From: Flaviflexus ciconiae
GTDB taxonomy: Bacteria > Actinomycetota > Actinomycetes > Actinomycetales > Actinomycetaceae
Length of the DNA: 64,000 nucleotides
Assembly: GCF_003971195.1 (NCBI RefSeq)
Contig: NZ_CP034593.1
Location: 1,054,001 to 1,118,000 of the forward strand
Reading direction: 5' to 3'
Made by a program: the position numbers and the translations under genes
Shown: positions 17,439 to 26,741 of the stretch, one piece after another
How positions within the stretch are numbered: position 1 is the first letter of the stretch
Layout of the letters: every line of letters begins with the position of its first letter
The notes under the pieces: generated by a model
What the model was told of the DNA's origin: nothing
Database searches by the model: none
What the model saw: only the letters and a program-made list of their open reading frames with translations

Positions 17439-18058
17439 TCGTTGCTTTCATCGACACCCAACGCAGTAAGGGCCACCGAGTCACCCAGATCTGCGACGTC
17501 CTCACGGGCCAGGGTCTGCGGGTCAGTGCACGGACCTACCGGTCCTGGAAAACTGCCTCGCCCAGCCAACGCGACCTCGATGATGCGATTATCATCGACG
17601 CTCTCCTGGCCACGGTGGGCACGCCCGAAGGGATGTATGGCAGACGGAAAATGGTGGCCTATCTGCGCCGCCGCGGACTGGTTGTCTCAGCCCGGCGGGT
17701 CGACCGGTTGATGGGCGATCTAGGAATGAATGGCCGCGTCCGCGGACGCGGGGTACGCACCACGATCCCTGATCGTAGTGCCGCGCGGGCTCCTGACCTG
17801 GTAGAGCGCGACTTCACCGCGCCCGCCCCGAATGAGCGGTGGGTTGCTGATTTCACTTACGTGCGCACCTGGGCCGGCTTCGTCTACGTCGCCTTTGTCA
17901 TTGATTGCTTCTCCCGCGCGATCGTGGGCTGGCATGCCTCAGCGTCAATGACCACACCCCTGGTGGCCAACGCGCTGCGGATGGGATTGTGGCGACGTGA
18001 CCAGGCAGGATGCCCCGCAGGCAAAGGATTAATACATCACAGCGATGCCGGAGCTCAA

Positions 18059-19555
18059 GGTGGATTCAATTGGTTGTCGCAACACCTTGACCGTGGAGGT
18101 GGTCAGCAGTGGCGACGAAGTTCTGGTCTGCGAAGACGAGCGAGGTTCCTGAGGGGGCGCGGCGGCAGTGGCGTGCGGATCGAGCGTTGCGTCCGCCGAT
18201 GCGCTCGCCTGGGCGGCCTGAGCCGTCGCGGGCGGTGCAGCGGCAGTTCTGGCGTCTGATCGCGACGGGTATCAACACGGCCGAGGCGGCTCTGAAAGTG
18301 GGCGTGTCCGTGCCGGTGGGGAGCCGCTGGTTTCGCCATGCTGGCGGTATGCCACCGATTTCATTGGCCGAGCCCACCGGCCGTTTCCTGTCGTTTGAGG
18401 AACGTGAGGAGATCGCGTTGCTGCGCGCCAAAGATAAAGGCGTGCGGGAGATCGCCCGCGAGCTGGGGCGTGACCCTGGCACGATCTCCCGAGAGCTGCG
18501 CCGCAACGCCGCCACCCGGAGCGGGAAGCAGGAGTATCGGGCGTTGGTGGCGCAGTGGAAGGCGCAGCAGGCGGCGAGGCGCCCGAAGGCCGCGAAACTC
18601 GTCACGAACGACCAGTTGCGCGAATACGTGCAGGAACGACTTGCCGGGACCGTCCGCCGTCCCGATGGGAGCGTGGTCGAGGGGCCGACGCCGCCTGCGT
18701 GGAAGGGGCTGAACAAGCCGCATCGGGCTGACCGGCGATGGTCGCTGGCCTGGAGTCCTGAGCAGATCTCTCACCGGTTGAAGATCGATTTCCCCGATGA
18801 TAGATCTATGCGTATCAGTCATGAGGCGATCTACCAGTCGCTGTTCATCGAGGGCCGTGGCGCGCTCAAACGGGAGTTGGTCGCGTGCCTGCGCACTGGG
18901 CGGGCACTACGCCAGCCCAGGGAGCGTTCACGGAACAAACCGCAGGGGCACGTTACCGAGGACGTCGTGCTCTCGAAGCGGCCGGCGGAGGCCGCTGATC
19001 GCGCAGTTCCCGGGCACTGGGAGGGCGATCTGATCATCGGCACGGGCCGGTCCGCGATCGGCACACTCATCGAGCGCTCCAGCCGCTCCACGCTGCTGGT
19101 ACACCTGCCCCGGCTGGAGGGGTGGGGCAAGACACCAGTGGTGAAGAACGGGGCCGCGCTTGGAGGCTACGGCGCTGTCGCGATGAACACCGCGCTAGCC
19201 TCATCGGTCACGGCCCTACCGATCCAGCTGCGCAAAACGCTGACCTGGGACCGTGGGAAAGAACTCTCCGGGCACGCGCAGTTCACCCTCGAAACCGGCA
19301 CGAGGGTGTTCTTCGCCGATCCGCACTCGCCGTGGCAGCGACCCACGAACGAGAACACCAATGGTCTGCTGCGGCAGTACTTCCCGAAGGGTACTGACTT
19401 GTCGCGGTGGTCGGCCGAGGATCTCGAAGCGGTGGCCCTCGCGCTTAATAACAGACCCCGCAAAGTCCTCGGCTGGAGAAACCCGGCAGAGGTATTCGCC
19501 GAGCAGCTACAATCGCTTCAACAACCCAGTGTTGCATCGACCAGTTGAACCCGCC
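18059..19555 (+). mobile_element. IS30-family element, full copy A (1497 bp)
   Basis: Begins GGTGGATTCAATTGG at 18059 and ends CCAGTTGAACCCGCC at 19555. It is flanked by a 3-bp direct repeat CAA, confirmed by comparing with the uninterrupted IS3 target at 40.69 kb (GAGCTCAATTTACATCGG on the target's coding strand). This shows a clean, relatively recent insertion. Confidence 0.96.
18109..19548 (+). CDS. IS30-family transposase (copy A)
   Basis: An intact 479-residue transposase, identical in translation to that at 11654-13093: helix-turn-helix REIARELGRDPGTISREL, IS30 signature blocks, and DDE motifs in GHWEGDLI, LTWDRGKE and NENTNGLL. It reads in the same direction as the IS3 OrfB it interrupts. 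The host OrfB frame runs into the IS30 left end as GGFNWLSQHLDRGGG before a stop further on. Confidence 0.95.
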   Translation: MATKFWSAKTSEVPEGARRQWRADRALRPPMRSPGRPEPSRAVQRQFWRLIATGINTAEAALKVGVSVPVGSRWFRHAGGMPPISLAEPTGRFLSFEEREEIALLRAKDKGVREIARELGRDPGTISRELRRNAATRSGKQEYRALVAQWKAQQAARRPKAAKLVTNDQLREYVQERLAGTVRRPDGSVVEGPTPPAWKGLNKPHRADRRWSLAWSPEQISHRLKIDFPDDRSMRISHEAIYQSLFIEGRGALKRELVACLRTGRALRQPRERSRNKPQGHVTEDVVLSKRPAEAADRAVPGHWEGDLIIGTGRSAIGTLIERSSRSTLLVHLPRLEGWGKTPVVKNGAALGGYGAVAMNTALASSVTALPIQLRKTLTWDRGKELSGHAQFTLETGTRVFFADPHSPWQRPTNENTNGLLRQYFPKGTDLSRWSAEDLEAVALALNNRPRKVLGWRNPAEVFAEQLQSLQQPSVASTS

Positions 19556-19909
19556 CAATTTACATCGGTAAGCTTTGCCGAGACTTTGGCCATGGAAGGC
19601 ATCGCCGCGTCAATCGGATCTATCGGCGATGCCTACGACAACTCGCTGGCTGAGTCCACGATCGGCCTGTACAAAACCGAGGCCATCCGAGATGATTCAC
19701 CCTTCCGGAGCGGTCCTCTCAAGCAGCTCGAGGACGTCGAATGGGCTACGGCGCAGTGGGTTGATTGGTACAACACCACGCGCCTGCACTCCCGCATCGA
19801 TGACCTCACGCCCGATGAATATGAATACCTCTACTACGCTAACCTAGAAACGCCCGCCCACCCGGAGCTGGCACCCGTATAACACCGGCAAGAAACCGAA
19901 GACGGTTCA

Positions 19910-20115
19910 GTTGGTGTCAGGAGGGATTTTTGTTCAGTGCAGTAGGCGGTTTCAACCTCGAGTGGGGTTTGGAGATTGAGCTCGCCGTGTAACCGTTTGT
20001 TGTTCCACCACCATACGTATTCCAGGGTCGCAAGCTCGACTTCCTCAACCGTTTTCCACGGACCGCGCTTGCGGATCAGTTCGGTCTTGTAGAGAGCGTT
20101 GACTGATTCAGCCAT
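19910..20115 (-). pseudogene. C-terminal remnant of an IS3 OrfB (relative of the 20.2-21.5 kb element)
   Basis: The minus-strand frame reads MAESVNALYKTELIRKRGPW, LEYVWWWNNKRLHGEL and PLEVETAYCTEQKSLLTPTE. This parallels the C-terminal third of the OrfB at 20590-21501, with scattered differences, so it is a diverged relative and not a recent duplicate. It is bounded by the IS3 type beta end at 19909. Confidence 0.8.
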
Positions 20116-20137
20116 CGCGTTGACGCTCCTATATCTG

Positions 20138-20229
20138 TCAACTCGCTTTCTGAAGAGAAATGTCGGCGGCTGGTTGGGCTTTGACGAGGTGATAGACCTC
20201 GCGGATCACATAGCGTTTCAGGCACCGGA
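20138..20229 (-). pseudogene. C-terminal end of a probable IS110-family transposase
   Basis: The minus-strand frame reads IIRCLKRYVIREVYHLVKAQ and ends PAADISLQKAS at a TGA (20138-20140). The RxLKRYxxREVY pattern resembles the extreme C-terminus of IS110-type transposases. It is cut by the IS3 element starting at 20230. The assignment rests on a short segment. Confidence 0.45.
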
Positions 20230-20278
20230 TGATTCGGCCTGGGTTTAGTTCCGAGCTTTATAGCAGAATAGGAACACT

Positions 20279-20593
20279 ATGCCCAGAAAGTATGACCCCG
20301 AACTGAAGCAGCGTGCGGTGCGGATGGTTTCCGAGGCACTTCCCGATCACCCCACTCGCACAGCCGCGGTCCGTCATGTCGCGGACCTGCTCGGGGTAGG
20401 CGCAGAGGCCCTGCGAACCTGGCACCGGCAGGCCGAAGTCGACCAAGGTAAAAGGCCCGGCGTGACGACCGACTTAGTCGCAGAGAATAAACGACTGGAG
20501 CGTGAGAACGCTGAGCTGCGCAAGGCTAACGAGGTGCTTAAAGCTGCGAGTATATTTTTCGCGAAGGAACTCGACCGGCCACGGACGAAATGA
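20279..20593 (+). CDS. IS3-family transposase OrfA (type alpha)
   Basis: This 104-residue protein begins MPRKYDPELKQRAVRMVSEA. It has the helix-turn-helix VRHVADLLGVGAEALRTWHR and the coiled coil NKRLERENAELRKANEVLKA, ending FFAKELDRPRTK. Its stop overlaps the OrfB start by four bases (ATGA), the usual arrangement where frameshifting yields the OrfAB fusion transposase. Confidence 0.9.
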   Translation: MPRKYDPELKQRAVRMVSEALPDHPTRTAAVRHVADLLGVGAEALRTWHRQAEVDQGKRPGVTTDLVAENKRLERENAELRKANEVLKAASIFFAKELDRPRTK

Positions 20594-21501
20594 TCGCTTT
20601 CATCGATACTTATCGTGATCGTTTCGGAGTTGAGTTCCTCTGCGCCACGCTTCGTGGAGCAGTCCGTGGATTTATCACCTCTCGTGGATACCGTGCCGCG
20701 AAGAGCCGGCCCCCGTCAGCCCGTCAGCTGAAAGACGAGCTGCTGATCCCAGAAATCCAGCGCCTGCACGAAGAGCATTACAGCGTCTACGGACGACGCA
20801 AGATGCATGCGCTCCTGAAACGACAGGGCTGGGACATCGGCCGCGATCAGACCCACAGGCTCATGAAACTCGCCGACGTTGAAGGTGTTCGCAGGTCGAA
20901 GAAGGCTTTCACCACGATCCCTGATTCCGGCTTAGCGCTGCCCGGGGACCTGGTGGAGCGCCGGTTTGTTGCTGACCGACCTAACCAATTGTGGGTCTGC
21001 GACATCACCTATGTCGCCACCTGGTCCGGGTTCGCCTACGTCTCTTTCATCATCGACGTCTTCGCTCGTCGTATCGCCGGCTGGAATGTTGCCTCGACAT
21101 TGAAAGCTGACGTGCTGCCACTGCAAGCTTTGGAGATGGCTGCCTGGCAAAACGGCGGTGACCTTGATGGAGTGATCCATCATAGCGATCACGGCTCGAA
21201 CTACATGTCCCTGGTCTACACGAGCAGGGTCAATGAACTCGGCGCTAAGCCCTCTACCGGGACCGTCGGCGATAGTTTTGACAACGCGATGGCTGAATCG
21301 GTTAATGCTCTCTACAAGGCCGAACTGATTCGTCAGCGCGGGCCGTGGAAGACCGTGGAAGAAGTTGAGCTGGCAACCTTGGAATACGTGTGGTGGTGGA
21401 ACAACAAACGCCTCCACGGTGAACTTGGCTACCGCAGCCCGCTCGAGGTCGAGGACGCCTACTACACTGAACAAGAATCCCGCCTGACACCAGTCCGGTG
21501 A
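20590..21501 (+). CDS. IS3-family transposase OrfB (type alpha)
   Basis: The 303-residue integrase-core protein has an N-terminal HTH_21 region (YSVYGRRKMHALLKRQGWDI). Its DDE residues lie in WVCDITYVAT (first Asp), VIHHSDHGSNYMS (second Asp) and FDNAMAESVNALYKAELI (Glu), with the C-terminal WWNNKRLHGELGYRSPLE of IS3 enzymes. The motif after the second Asp reads D-H-G-S-N, not D-x-G-x-Q; this copy has no IS30 insertion. Confidence 0.93.
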   Translation: MIAFIDTYRDRFGVEFLCATLRGAVRGFITSRGYRAAKSRPPSARQLKDELLIPEIQRLHEEHYSVYGRRKMHALLKRQGWDIGRDQTHRLMKLADVEGVRRSKKAFTTIPDSGLALPGDLVERRFVADRPNQLWVCDITYVATWSGFAYVSFIIDVFARRIAGWNVASTLKADVLPLQALEMAAWQNGGDLDGVIHHSDHGSNYMSLVYTSRVNELGAKPSTGTVGDSFDNAMAESVNALYKAELIRQRGPWKTVEEVELATLEYVWWWNNKRLHGELGYRSPLEVEDAYYTEQESRLTPVR

Positions 21502-21538
21502 CAGGAAAAACGGCCGGAACTAAACCCAGGCCGAATCA

Positions 21539-21987
21539 GAACGTGTGCGTTTATCGAACGTTCTCAGAACGTCGTGTTCCAAGGCTTTACCGGATCAGGG
21601 AAAACCTACCTCAGATCAGCAATCGCGAAAGCAGCCTGCCAGCACCGCGACCGAGCCCACTACATACGAATGCCCGACCTCGAACAGGACTGGCTCGCAG
21701 CCACGGACAAAGCCGGCGGGAAGGAAAAATTCCTACGTAAATACTCCAGCTACAGCCTCCTCGTCCTGGATGAATGGCTCCTGGACACACCCACAGAGAA
21801 TCTGCGGAGCATGCTCCTTGAGCTCTTAGAACGCCGCTATGACACCGTCTCAACCGTGTTCTGTACCCAGTACGCACAAAAAAACTGGCACACACGCCTT
21901 GGTGGTGACGTCCACGCCGACGCGATCATGGACCGCATCGTCCACCGTACAATCTGGATAGAGACCGGAACATCAAACCATGCGTGA
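21539..21987 (+). pseudogene. IstB-like ATPase, C-terminal part (second IS21 type)
   Basis: The frame is open from the IS3 junction at 21539 (FIERSQNVVFQGFTGSGKTY) with a Walker A GFTGSGKT, Walker B YSLLVLDEWLLD, and the sensor-like STVFCTQYAQKNWHTRLGGD. It ends IETGTSNHA. IstB is the ATP-dependent helper protein of IS21 transposition. The N-terminal third and istA are missing upstream. It is clearly different from the istB at 39.6-40.3 kb, so two IS21 types are present. Confidence 0.85.
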
Positions 21988-22015
21988 GCACACCGCCCCC
22001 GCAGCGTAACCTGAC

Positions 22016-22118
22016 GCTGATGAGCGCCACAGGACCCCTGTGGCGCTCATCAGCAATAACCACCGGCGCTCACCGGCAATAACACCTGGCGCCCAAACAC
22101 AATAACCAGTGGCGCTCA
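22016..22118. repeat. IS21-type terminal array: long hairpin plus four 23-bp repeats
   Basis: Bases 22016-22033 and 22037-22054 form a perfect 18-bp stem with a 3-base loop. The right arm contains the first of four repeats of TGGCGCTCA (or CGGCGCTCA, TGGCGCCCA) at 22041, 22064, 22087 and 22110, spaced exactly 23 bases and mostly followed by a CAATAAC segment. Multiple spaced repeats that bind transposase are known from IS21 ends. The array follows the istB remnant by about 30 bases. Confidence 0.7.
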
Positions 22119-22393
22119 CCCCCTCGAATACTCACGGTGATCTGAGCAACCGGAGTATTTTTCAATAACAGCTTCATAATCTGCTTATAGTCAGTCATCG
22201 AATATGACCTTCCTTCCAAGAAATTTGTGATCGCCACTGATCACAGATACGTGGAAGTCTTCCTCAAAACCGTTACTGAATACCCGCTTTCGCGTTATCA
22301 AATCCGCGCCCGGGTATTACTGGGTACCCGCGCCACCCCTACTGATTAGACGCCCTGACCACTATCCACGCGACGGAAGGAGCCTAGCCAGGG

Positions 22394-22481
22394 TGGCTCT
22401 CAGAAACGCCATAAATGGCTCTCACCGGCGCCATCCAGCTAGACAACCACTGGCTCTGAGCCGCACCGTAACCGGCTCTCA
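22394..22481. repeat. Second array of TGGCTCTCA repeats
   Basis: TGGCTCTCA occurs at 22394 and 22416 (22 bases apart), TGGCTCTGA at 22451 and CGGCTCTCA at 22473 (again 22 apart). The motif differs from the first array by one base (C to T after GGC... giving GGCTC) and has the same spacing logic, so it is probably the end of another IS21-like element. It stops just before the wzx stop codon. Confidence 0.6.
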
Positions 22482-22494
22482 CAACCACGAATAT

Positions 22495-24024
22495 TCACTC
22501 TTGTCGCAGTCGTTTGAGGCGCCTCCGAATTGGGGTAGCTATCAGGTTCCGCTCCTGGGCGTTCATGCTGAGACACCACATCCCCACAAAATATACCAGC
22601 ACATGGAGAAGTCCGAATCCGACAAGTGCCGGGATGCTCATTGGGTTAGCTACGTTCATGACTATTATGCCCAGCCCGAGTGCTGGGATCATACCAAGGG
22701 AGAGCTTGAGAATCTCTCCCCAGAAATACTTAATATCCAACCCAACTCGAGCCTGATAGTGCCAGTTTATTAGGATACCATTCCCGATGATAAGTGCGAC
22801 GGCTGTCCCCATTGCTGCACCGATTGCACCGTACTGTTGTGTCAGTGGAATGCTGAGTGCGATGTTGATAACTGCGACTCCCAGATATACCCAGGATCTG
22901 AACTGATGAAGGTTTTTCGCTTTCTGGATTTCGATCCCTAGATTTTGCACGAGTGGGACCGTGACAGGAATTAACAAAAGCAACCCAACGTAGTATGATT
23001 CACCATAATCCAGACCAGCCCAGAGTCGGATAAATGCCTTCCCAAAGATTATGAATGCGGATAGCACCAGTCCCATGACAATGAACTGGATCCGACCAAC
23101 GCGCGTGAAAAGACTGCTAATAACCGAGTCCGGAGTCTTAGACGCGACTAAGTGATTTACCCGGGGGATGAATACGCTAGAGATTGCCGCGGAAAAAGCC
23201 AAATATTGTGTATTTATTAGGGCAGCAAGACTGAATACTGCAACCGACTCAGGACCATGGAATCTACCAACAAGAAACTGCCCTACATTCCAGTTGACTT
23301 GATCTACCACCATGTTAATAAAGATATAGCCGGAAAACACAGAGACTTCGCGAAAAAGACCGAGGTCAAGCTTCCGAAGTACGAACTGCATTCTAAGCTT
23401 GAAACGGCAATACGCAACTGTATAAATCGAAAATGCGAGATTCACAGCGGTCGAGCCTATGGCCATTCCGATTGACTCATAGCCAAGGAGAAGTATCGGC
23501 AGAATGACGAGCGGCTGAATTAGCGTCCGAATAATTTGAAGCGATTTCTGAAAGATGAACCGTTCGTGGGCGATTATGTAGTTGTTGAAAACACTCGTTG
23601 GAAACGTGATGGCGAGGTTAACGGCCAAGATTCCAAACAGAATACGGGCGGTATCAGTTTGGGTGCCCGTGAACTCGTCACCGAGCACTGACTCTGAATT
23701 TAAAGACAGTAATCCTCCAGCTACCGATGCGACGAGTCCGACAACCGTAAAGAGCGTAATGAAAAGACCGTTTAGGCGTTTAATGCCATCGTGATCTTCA
23801 AAAACTCGAAAGCGTGCGTAGAACCGCATATAGGCGCCGCCGAAGCCGAAGGAAAGGAGGCTAAGGTAGGCCAATATTGAGGCTACAAAAGAATAAAGTC
23901 CGTATTCAGCCTGTCCGAGCAACCGAAGCATCACTGGCGTATAGATTATCGCGACAACTAATTGTAGCGCGATCGCAATGTACGAGAGTACGGCCCCAGC
24001 CTTCAGCTGACTGCGTTCAGACAT
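22495..24024 (-). CDS. Polysaccharide repeat-unit flippase (Wzx-like)
   Basis: The 509-residue protein has about 12-14 hydrophobic segments from residue 10 to 500 and the MATE/MOP-superfamily layout: N-terminal AGAVLSYIAIALQLVVAIIY and internal repeats of paired helices. Such proteins flip undecaprenyl-diphosphate-linked repeat units across the membrane. It is the last gene of the minus-strand polysaccharide operon, 43 bases after the pyruvyl transferase, and its 3' end abuts IS21-type repeats. Sequence composition is visibly AT-richer than the flanking housekeeping genes. The symbol wzx is functional and not assigned by close homology. Confidence 0.85.
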   Translation of the reverse strand: MSERSQLKAGAVLSYIAIALQLVVAIIYTPVMLRLLGQAEYGLYSFVASILAYLSLLSFGFGGAYMRFYARFRVFEDHDGIKRLNGLFITLFTVVGLVASVAGGLLSLNSESVLGDEFTGTQTDTARILFGILAVNLAITFPTSVFNNYIIAHERFIFQKSLQIIRTLIQPLVILPILLLGYESIGMAIGSTAVNLAFSIYTVAYCRFKLRMQFVLRKLDLGLFREVSVFSGYIFINMVVDQVNWNVGQFLVGRFHGPESVAVFSLAALINTQYLAFSAAISSVFIPRVNHLVASKTPDSVISSLFTRVGRIQFIVMGLVLSAFIIFGKAFIRLWAGLDYGESYYVGLLLLIPVTVPLVQNLGIEIQKAKNLHQFRSWVYLGVAVINIALSIPLTQQYGAIGAAMGTAVALIIGNGILINWHYQARVGLDIKYFWGEILKLSLGMIPALGLGIIVMNVANPMSIPALVGFGLLHVLVYFVGMWCLSMNAQERNLIATPIRRRLKRLRQE

Positions 24025-24066
24025 TTGAAAACTCCCGGATTGAGATGTGTATTGGATGTTTGCAAA

Positions 24067-25302
24067 TTATTTGCATTCACCAGGGGGAGTTAGGCCAAGT
24101 GCACCTGCTAGGAAAGCCAGGGAATCTCGACGACGGTCTGCGAGTCGTTCGTCTACGGATTCCCAGTCAACATCTAAGGCTGATTCAACGTCAACAATTT
24201 CGTTAAGCATACGGTTATTCAGCCCGATGTGATCAAGAAGGGTCTCGAATCGTGAATTCATATTCCCCCTCTCCTCCAGTAGGAAAGGAGTGTGGAATAT
24301 CGTCGAAAATGCTGCTGCATGGAATGAATCAGTCACGACAAGTCTGGCGTTCCTAATGGCACCGATGAATTCCAGTGGCCCGATAGCTAGTAGTTGCGGG
24401 TCAACTGGATCATAGATATCGATAATTTCTAGCCCATTCCGGGTGGCGTACTCCTCAACAATGTTGGAGCGTCGCAAAACAACAGACTCACCGCCGGACC
24501 GATCATCACCATCCTTTAAATGGAAGAATAATACATAGTTCTTATTCTCTAGCGATGCTGGTTTCGAGGCTAGTTCATCCCAGAAATCAGCTGTATGCAA
24601 CATTGTCGGATCCAGGACCACAGGGGGCCTTCGTCCAATTAATTCCTCAACAATATCTGCGCCTTGGTGTTCTCTCACTGAGATCTGGGGTATACCGCGA
24701 AGGCCTTTGCGGTATTTGCTTCGCAGTTCCCGTGGAATCGACGGAGCGCTGATACTCGCGGCGTAAGCCACCCGCTGTTCTGGCTCGGCAAATTCGAGAA
24801 ACCATTCACTATTAGCATTCGTAGCTGCAGGATTCCAAACTTGATCTGATCCAACGACAAAGAACGTATATTTTGATCCGAAACTATCGCGACGAGAGTC
24901 CTTGAAATAGCGAGCTGAAGAAACAGCAATCCGCTCACTGACGAAGCGCGAAATCTGCGCTGATCGATCCGGGTGGATTATATTTGCTCCACGGGACTGT
25001 CGATTTTCGTCTAATGGGCCAATAAATCGACTTGCAATAAGCTTCAAATAACGACTGGGGTTTTGGATGAAATTCTCAATACGAGTCTTCTGTATCCTAA
25101 ACCTGGTCGGTCCCATCGGTACTCCATGAACTGCTTCAACGGTTCTCACCCCAAGAAGCTGGACGGAGCGCTGGAGCGCAAAGCTTTGCAATACATTACC
25201 AAAGTTGAAGTTGCCTTCTAAGGTCAGAACTCCGACCGATTTAGGACGAGACGCACCTGCCCCTGAATTATTCTCAGTTAGATTACCCGGCTTATTCACC
25301 AT
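24067..25302 (-). CDS. Polysaccharide pyruvyl transferase family protein
   Basis: I chose the ATG at 25302 because GGAGG lies six bases upstream; the frame extends to 25320 but without a good site. The 411-residue protein shows family motifs: GVLTLEGNFNFGNVLQSFAL near the N-terminus, FFVVGSDQVWNP, then EFAEPEQRVAYAASI, and the C-terminal VTDSFHAAAFSTIFHTPFL. These enzymes add a pyruvate ketal from phosphoenolpyruvate to hexoses in surface glycans, giving negative charge. It overlaps the upstream glycosyltransferase by 11 bases. Its usual companion, the FrhB-like protein, is encoded at 14.3-15.7 kb beyond the IS nest. Confidence 0.87.
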   Translation of the reverse strand: MVNKPGNLTENNSGAGASRPKSVGVLTLEGNFNFGNVLQSFALQRSVQLLGVRTVEAVHGVPMGPTRFRIQKTRIENFIQNPSRYLKLIASRFIGPLDENRQSRGANIIHPDRSAQISRFVSERIAVSSARYFKDSRRDSFGSKYTFFVVGSDQVWNPAATNANSEWFLEFAEPEQRVAYAASISAPSIPRELRSKYRKGLRGIPQISVREHQGADIVEELIGRRPPVVLDPTMLHTADFWDELASKPASLENKNYVLFFHLKDGDDRSGGESVVLRRSNIVEEYATRNGLEIIDIYDPVDPQLLAIGPLEFIGAIRNARLVVTDSFHAAAFSTIFHTPFLLEERGNMNSRFETLLDHIGLNNRMLNEIVDVESALDVDWESVDERLADRRRDSLAFLAGALGLTPPGECK

Positions 25303-26587
25303 TCGAAACCTCCGACTCATACCCTGGCGACAAAAGAACTGTTCGATATATCTCGAGTATCCTATTTAGATTTCGCTGGCGGTCATGTCTCAGGACTGCA
25401 TCCGCCCTGGCTTCCGATCCTAGATTCAAGGCTAATTTGTCGTTGGAGAATATCTCCATGGCAAAATGCGCCAGCATGTAGGGGGCATCTCCTTGATAGT
25501 GGAATCCCGTGACTCCATGTCTAATTCGATCAGTAACTCCACCAACGTACGAAGCAACGACAGGAACTCCAAGAATCTTTGCCTCACTTACAGAATTCGA
25601 TTCATTCTCAATCGATGAGCACGAAAGGAAAACGTGAGATTGAAGATAACGGTCTCGCATGGCCGACTGATCCAGAGCACCGACAAACTTCACCTTATCA
25701 CTCAGCGCGCACCTTTTGATTAGACGAGAGAGGTACCACCCATATCCAGATCGACGAATGCGCTGCATCAGGGACCCACTTCCAACAGGATTAGGGCCTG
25801 CTATGTAAAGAACAGCGTCAGGAAAACTACGGAGTATGATTGGCATCGCAGATATTGCGATATGAGCCCCCTTATAGGGCACCGAGGCTTGGCTGACAAG
25901 GAGAGAGTAACGGTCACACAAGTTGGGAGACCAACGATCGTTCCCGTAGAACACTTGACGTAGCGTCTCTTCAGCGTGATGATATGTCGCAGACGGTGTT
26001 ACCTGACTAGCCCAGGCACGGTCATAGGTCGTGTGACCTAGCACATGTTTCGCCAGTCCTAGCGCTTCCGATTCGAGTTCACCTGCAGCGCGGAAGTTGT
26101 CCAGATGATGTTGCGTACTTCTCTTCAACACTCTCTCGGGAAGAGTTGCACGCCGTGTCACCTTGTCTGGGAGCCAGCCGGTAAAGTGTTTCGTTATAGA
26201 CCCCATTAGACCTTGCATTTGCAGCAGGGCTGGGATTCGGAGCTCCTGGCAAAGTCGCAAGACCGTCACTACGTGTTGCGATTCCGTGCCGAACACATGC
26301 ACGATATCGGGCTGTGCATCGGAAAGTATGTCACGGATACTATCGACGATGCCAGAGACTGGTTCCTGTCCTAGGGGGCCTGAGCGAAAAGAGTAGTATG
26401 TCGCCGAATCACCTGTGATCGCGGGAACTGGATCCTTCAAGGGGAAGGCAACAGATACCTCCACCCCATCAGTGTCGCTAAACTGGCCGAACATACCATC
26501 AAGCCAACCGCCAAAAATATTCCTTGTGGAGCCCATAAGATCAGGAGCTTCGCCAATCGCGATATTAGTGAACCAGAGTACTCTCAC
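25292..26587 (-). CDS. Glycosyltransferase, GT-B fold (family 4-like)
   Basis: A GTG at 26587 preceded by GGGAGAT starts a 431-residue protein. The N-terminal domain begins MRVLWFTNIAIGEAPD; the C-terminal nucleotide-sugar domain contains SQASVPYKGAHIAISAMPII, LYIAGPNP and the E-x7-E type segment SIENESNSVSEAKILGVPVV. This layout is typical of retaining GT4 enzymes that add sugars to lipid-linked intermediates on the cytoplasmic face. Donor and acceptor cannot be told from sequence. It lies between wzy and the pyruvyl transferase gene in the same operon. Confidence 0.85.
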   Translation of the reverse strand: MRVLWFTNIAIGEAPDLMGSTRNIFGGWLDGMFGQFSDTDGVEVSVAFPLKDPVPAITGDSATYYSFRSGPLGQEPVSGIVDSIRDILSDAQPDIVHVFGTESQHVVTVLRLCQELRIPALLQMQGLMGSITKHFTGWLPDKVTRRATLPERVLKRSTQHHLDNFRAAGELESEALGLAKHVLGHTTYDRAWASQVTPSATYHHAEETLRQVFYGNDRWSPNLCDRYSLLVSQASVPYKGAHIAISAMPIILRSFPDAVLYIAGPNPVGSGSLMQRIRRSGYGWYLSRLIKRCALSDKVKFVGALDQSAMRDRYLQSHVFLSCSSIENESNSVSEAKILGVPVVASYVGGVTDRIRHGVTGFHYQGDAPYMLAHFAMEIFSNDKLALNLGSEARADAVLRHDRQRNLNRILEIYRTVLLSPGYESEVSNGE

Positions 26588-26741
26588 ACCATCTCCCTCG
26601 ATTTACGCCAAGTTGTTTCATCTAAACAAAATATTGGATATTAAAATATTTATAGCACTATCACCATATGACACTGTCTCCGGGGCACGGCTAGTATCAA
26701 GCGCTTACGGTCTAAAAATCACACTTCGCGAAATCAAACGG

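Larger units (their letters stand above)
17435..19882 (+). pseudogene. IS3-family OrfB (type beta, copy 1), split by IS30 copy A
   Basis: The 5' part (17435-18058) ends at LIHHSDAGAQ and the 3' part (19559-19882) resumes FTSVSFAETLAMEG through to PAHPELAPV. The intact 315-residue homologue at 40367-41314 shows the join. The split lies just after the second catalytic Asp region (D-A-G-A-Q), with CAA duplicated on both sides (18056-18058 and 19556-19558). Confidence 0.93.
17072..19909 (+). mobile_element. IS3-family element (type beta), copy 1, interrupted by IS30
   Basis: The terminal inverted repeat TGAACCGTCTTCGGTTTCTT begins at 17072 and its complement ends at 19909. Removing the 1497-bp IS30 and its 3-bp duplication leaves 1338 bp, exactly the size of the intact copy at 40340-41677. 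The flanks differ: IS21 istB on the left, a different IS3 orfB remnant on the right, with no target duplication. One or both flanks have therefore been rearranged. Confidence 0.92.
20230..21538 (+). mobile_element. Intact IS3-family element (type alpha, 1309 bp)
   Basis: A perfect 24-bp terminal inverted repeat (20230-20253 and 21515-21538) begins TGATTCGGCCTGGGTTTAG and ends in CA, as IS3 ends do. OrfA and OrfB are both open and overlap by four bases. No target duplication is visible: the flanks are an IS110 remnant on the left and an IS21 istB remnant on the right, so the junctions have probably been rearranged since insertion. Confidence 0.93.

Noticed and set aside
22016..22481. Possible CRISPR-like array
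   Set aside because: Repeat units are 9-12 bases with near-constant 22-23-base periods, no 20-40-base repeat with unique spacers, and no cas genes; IS21 terminal repeats explain it better.
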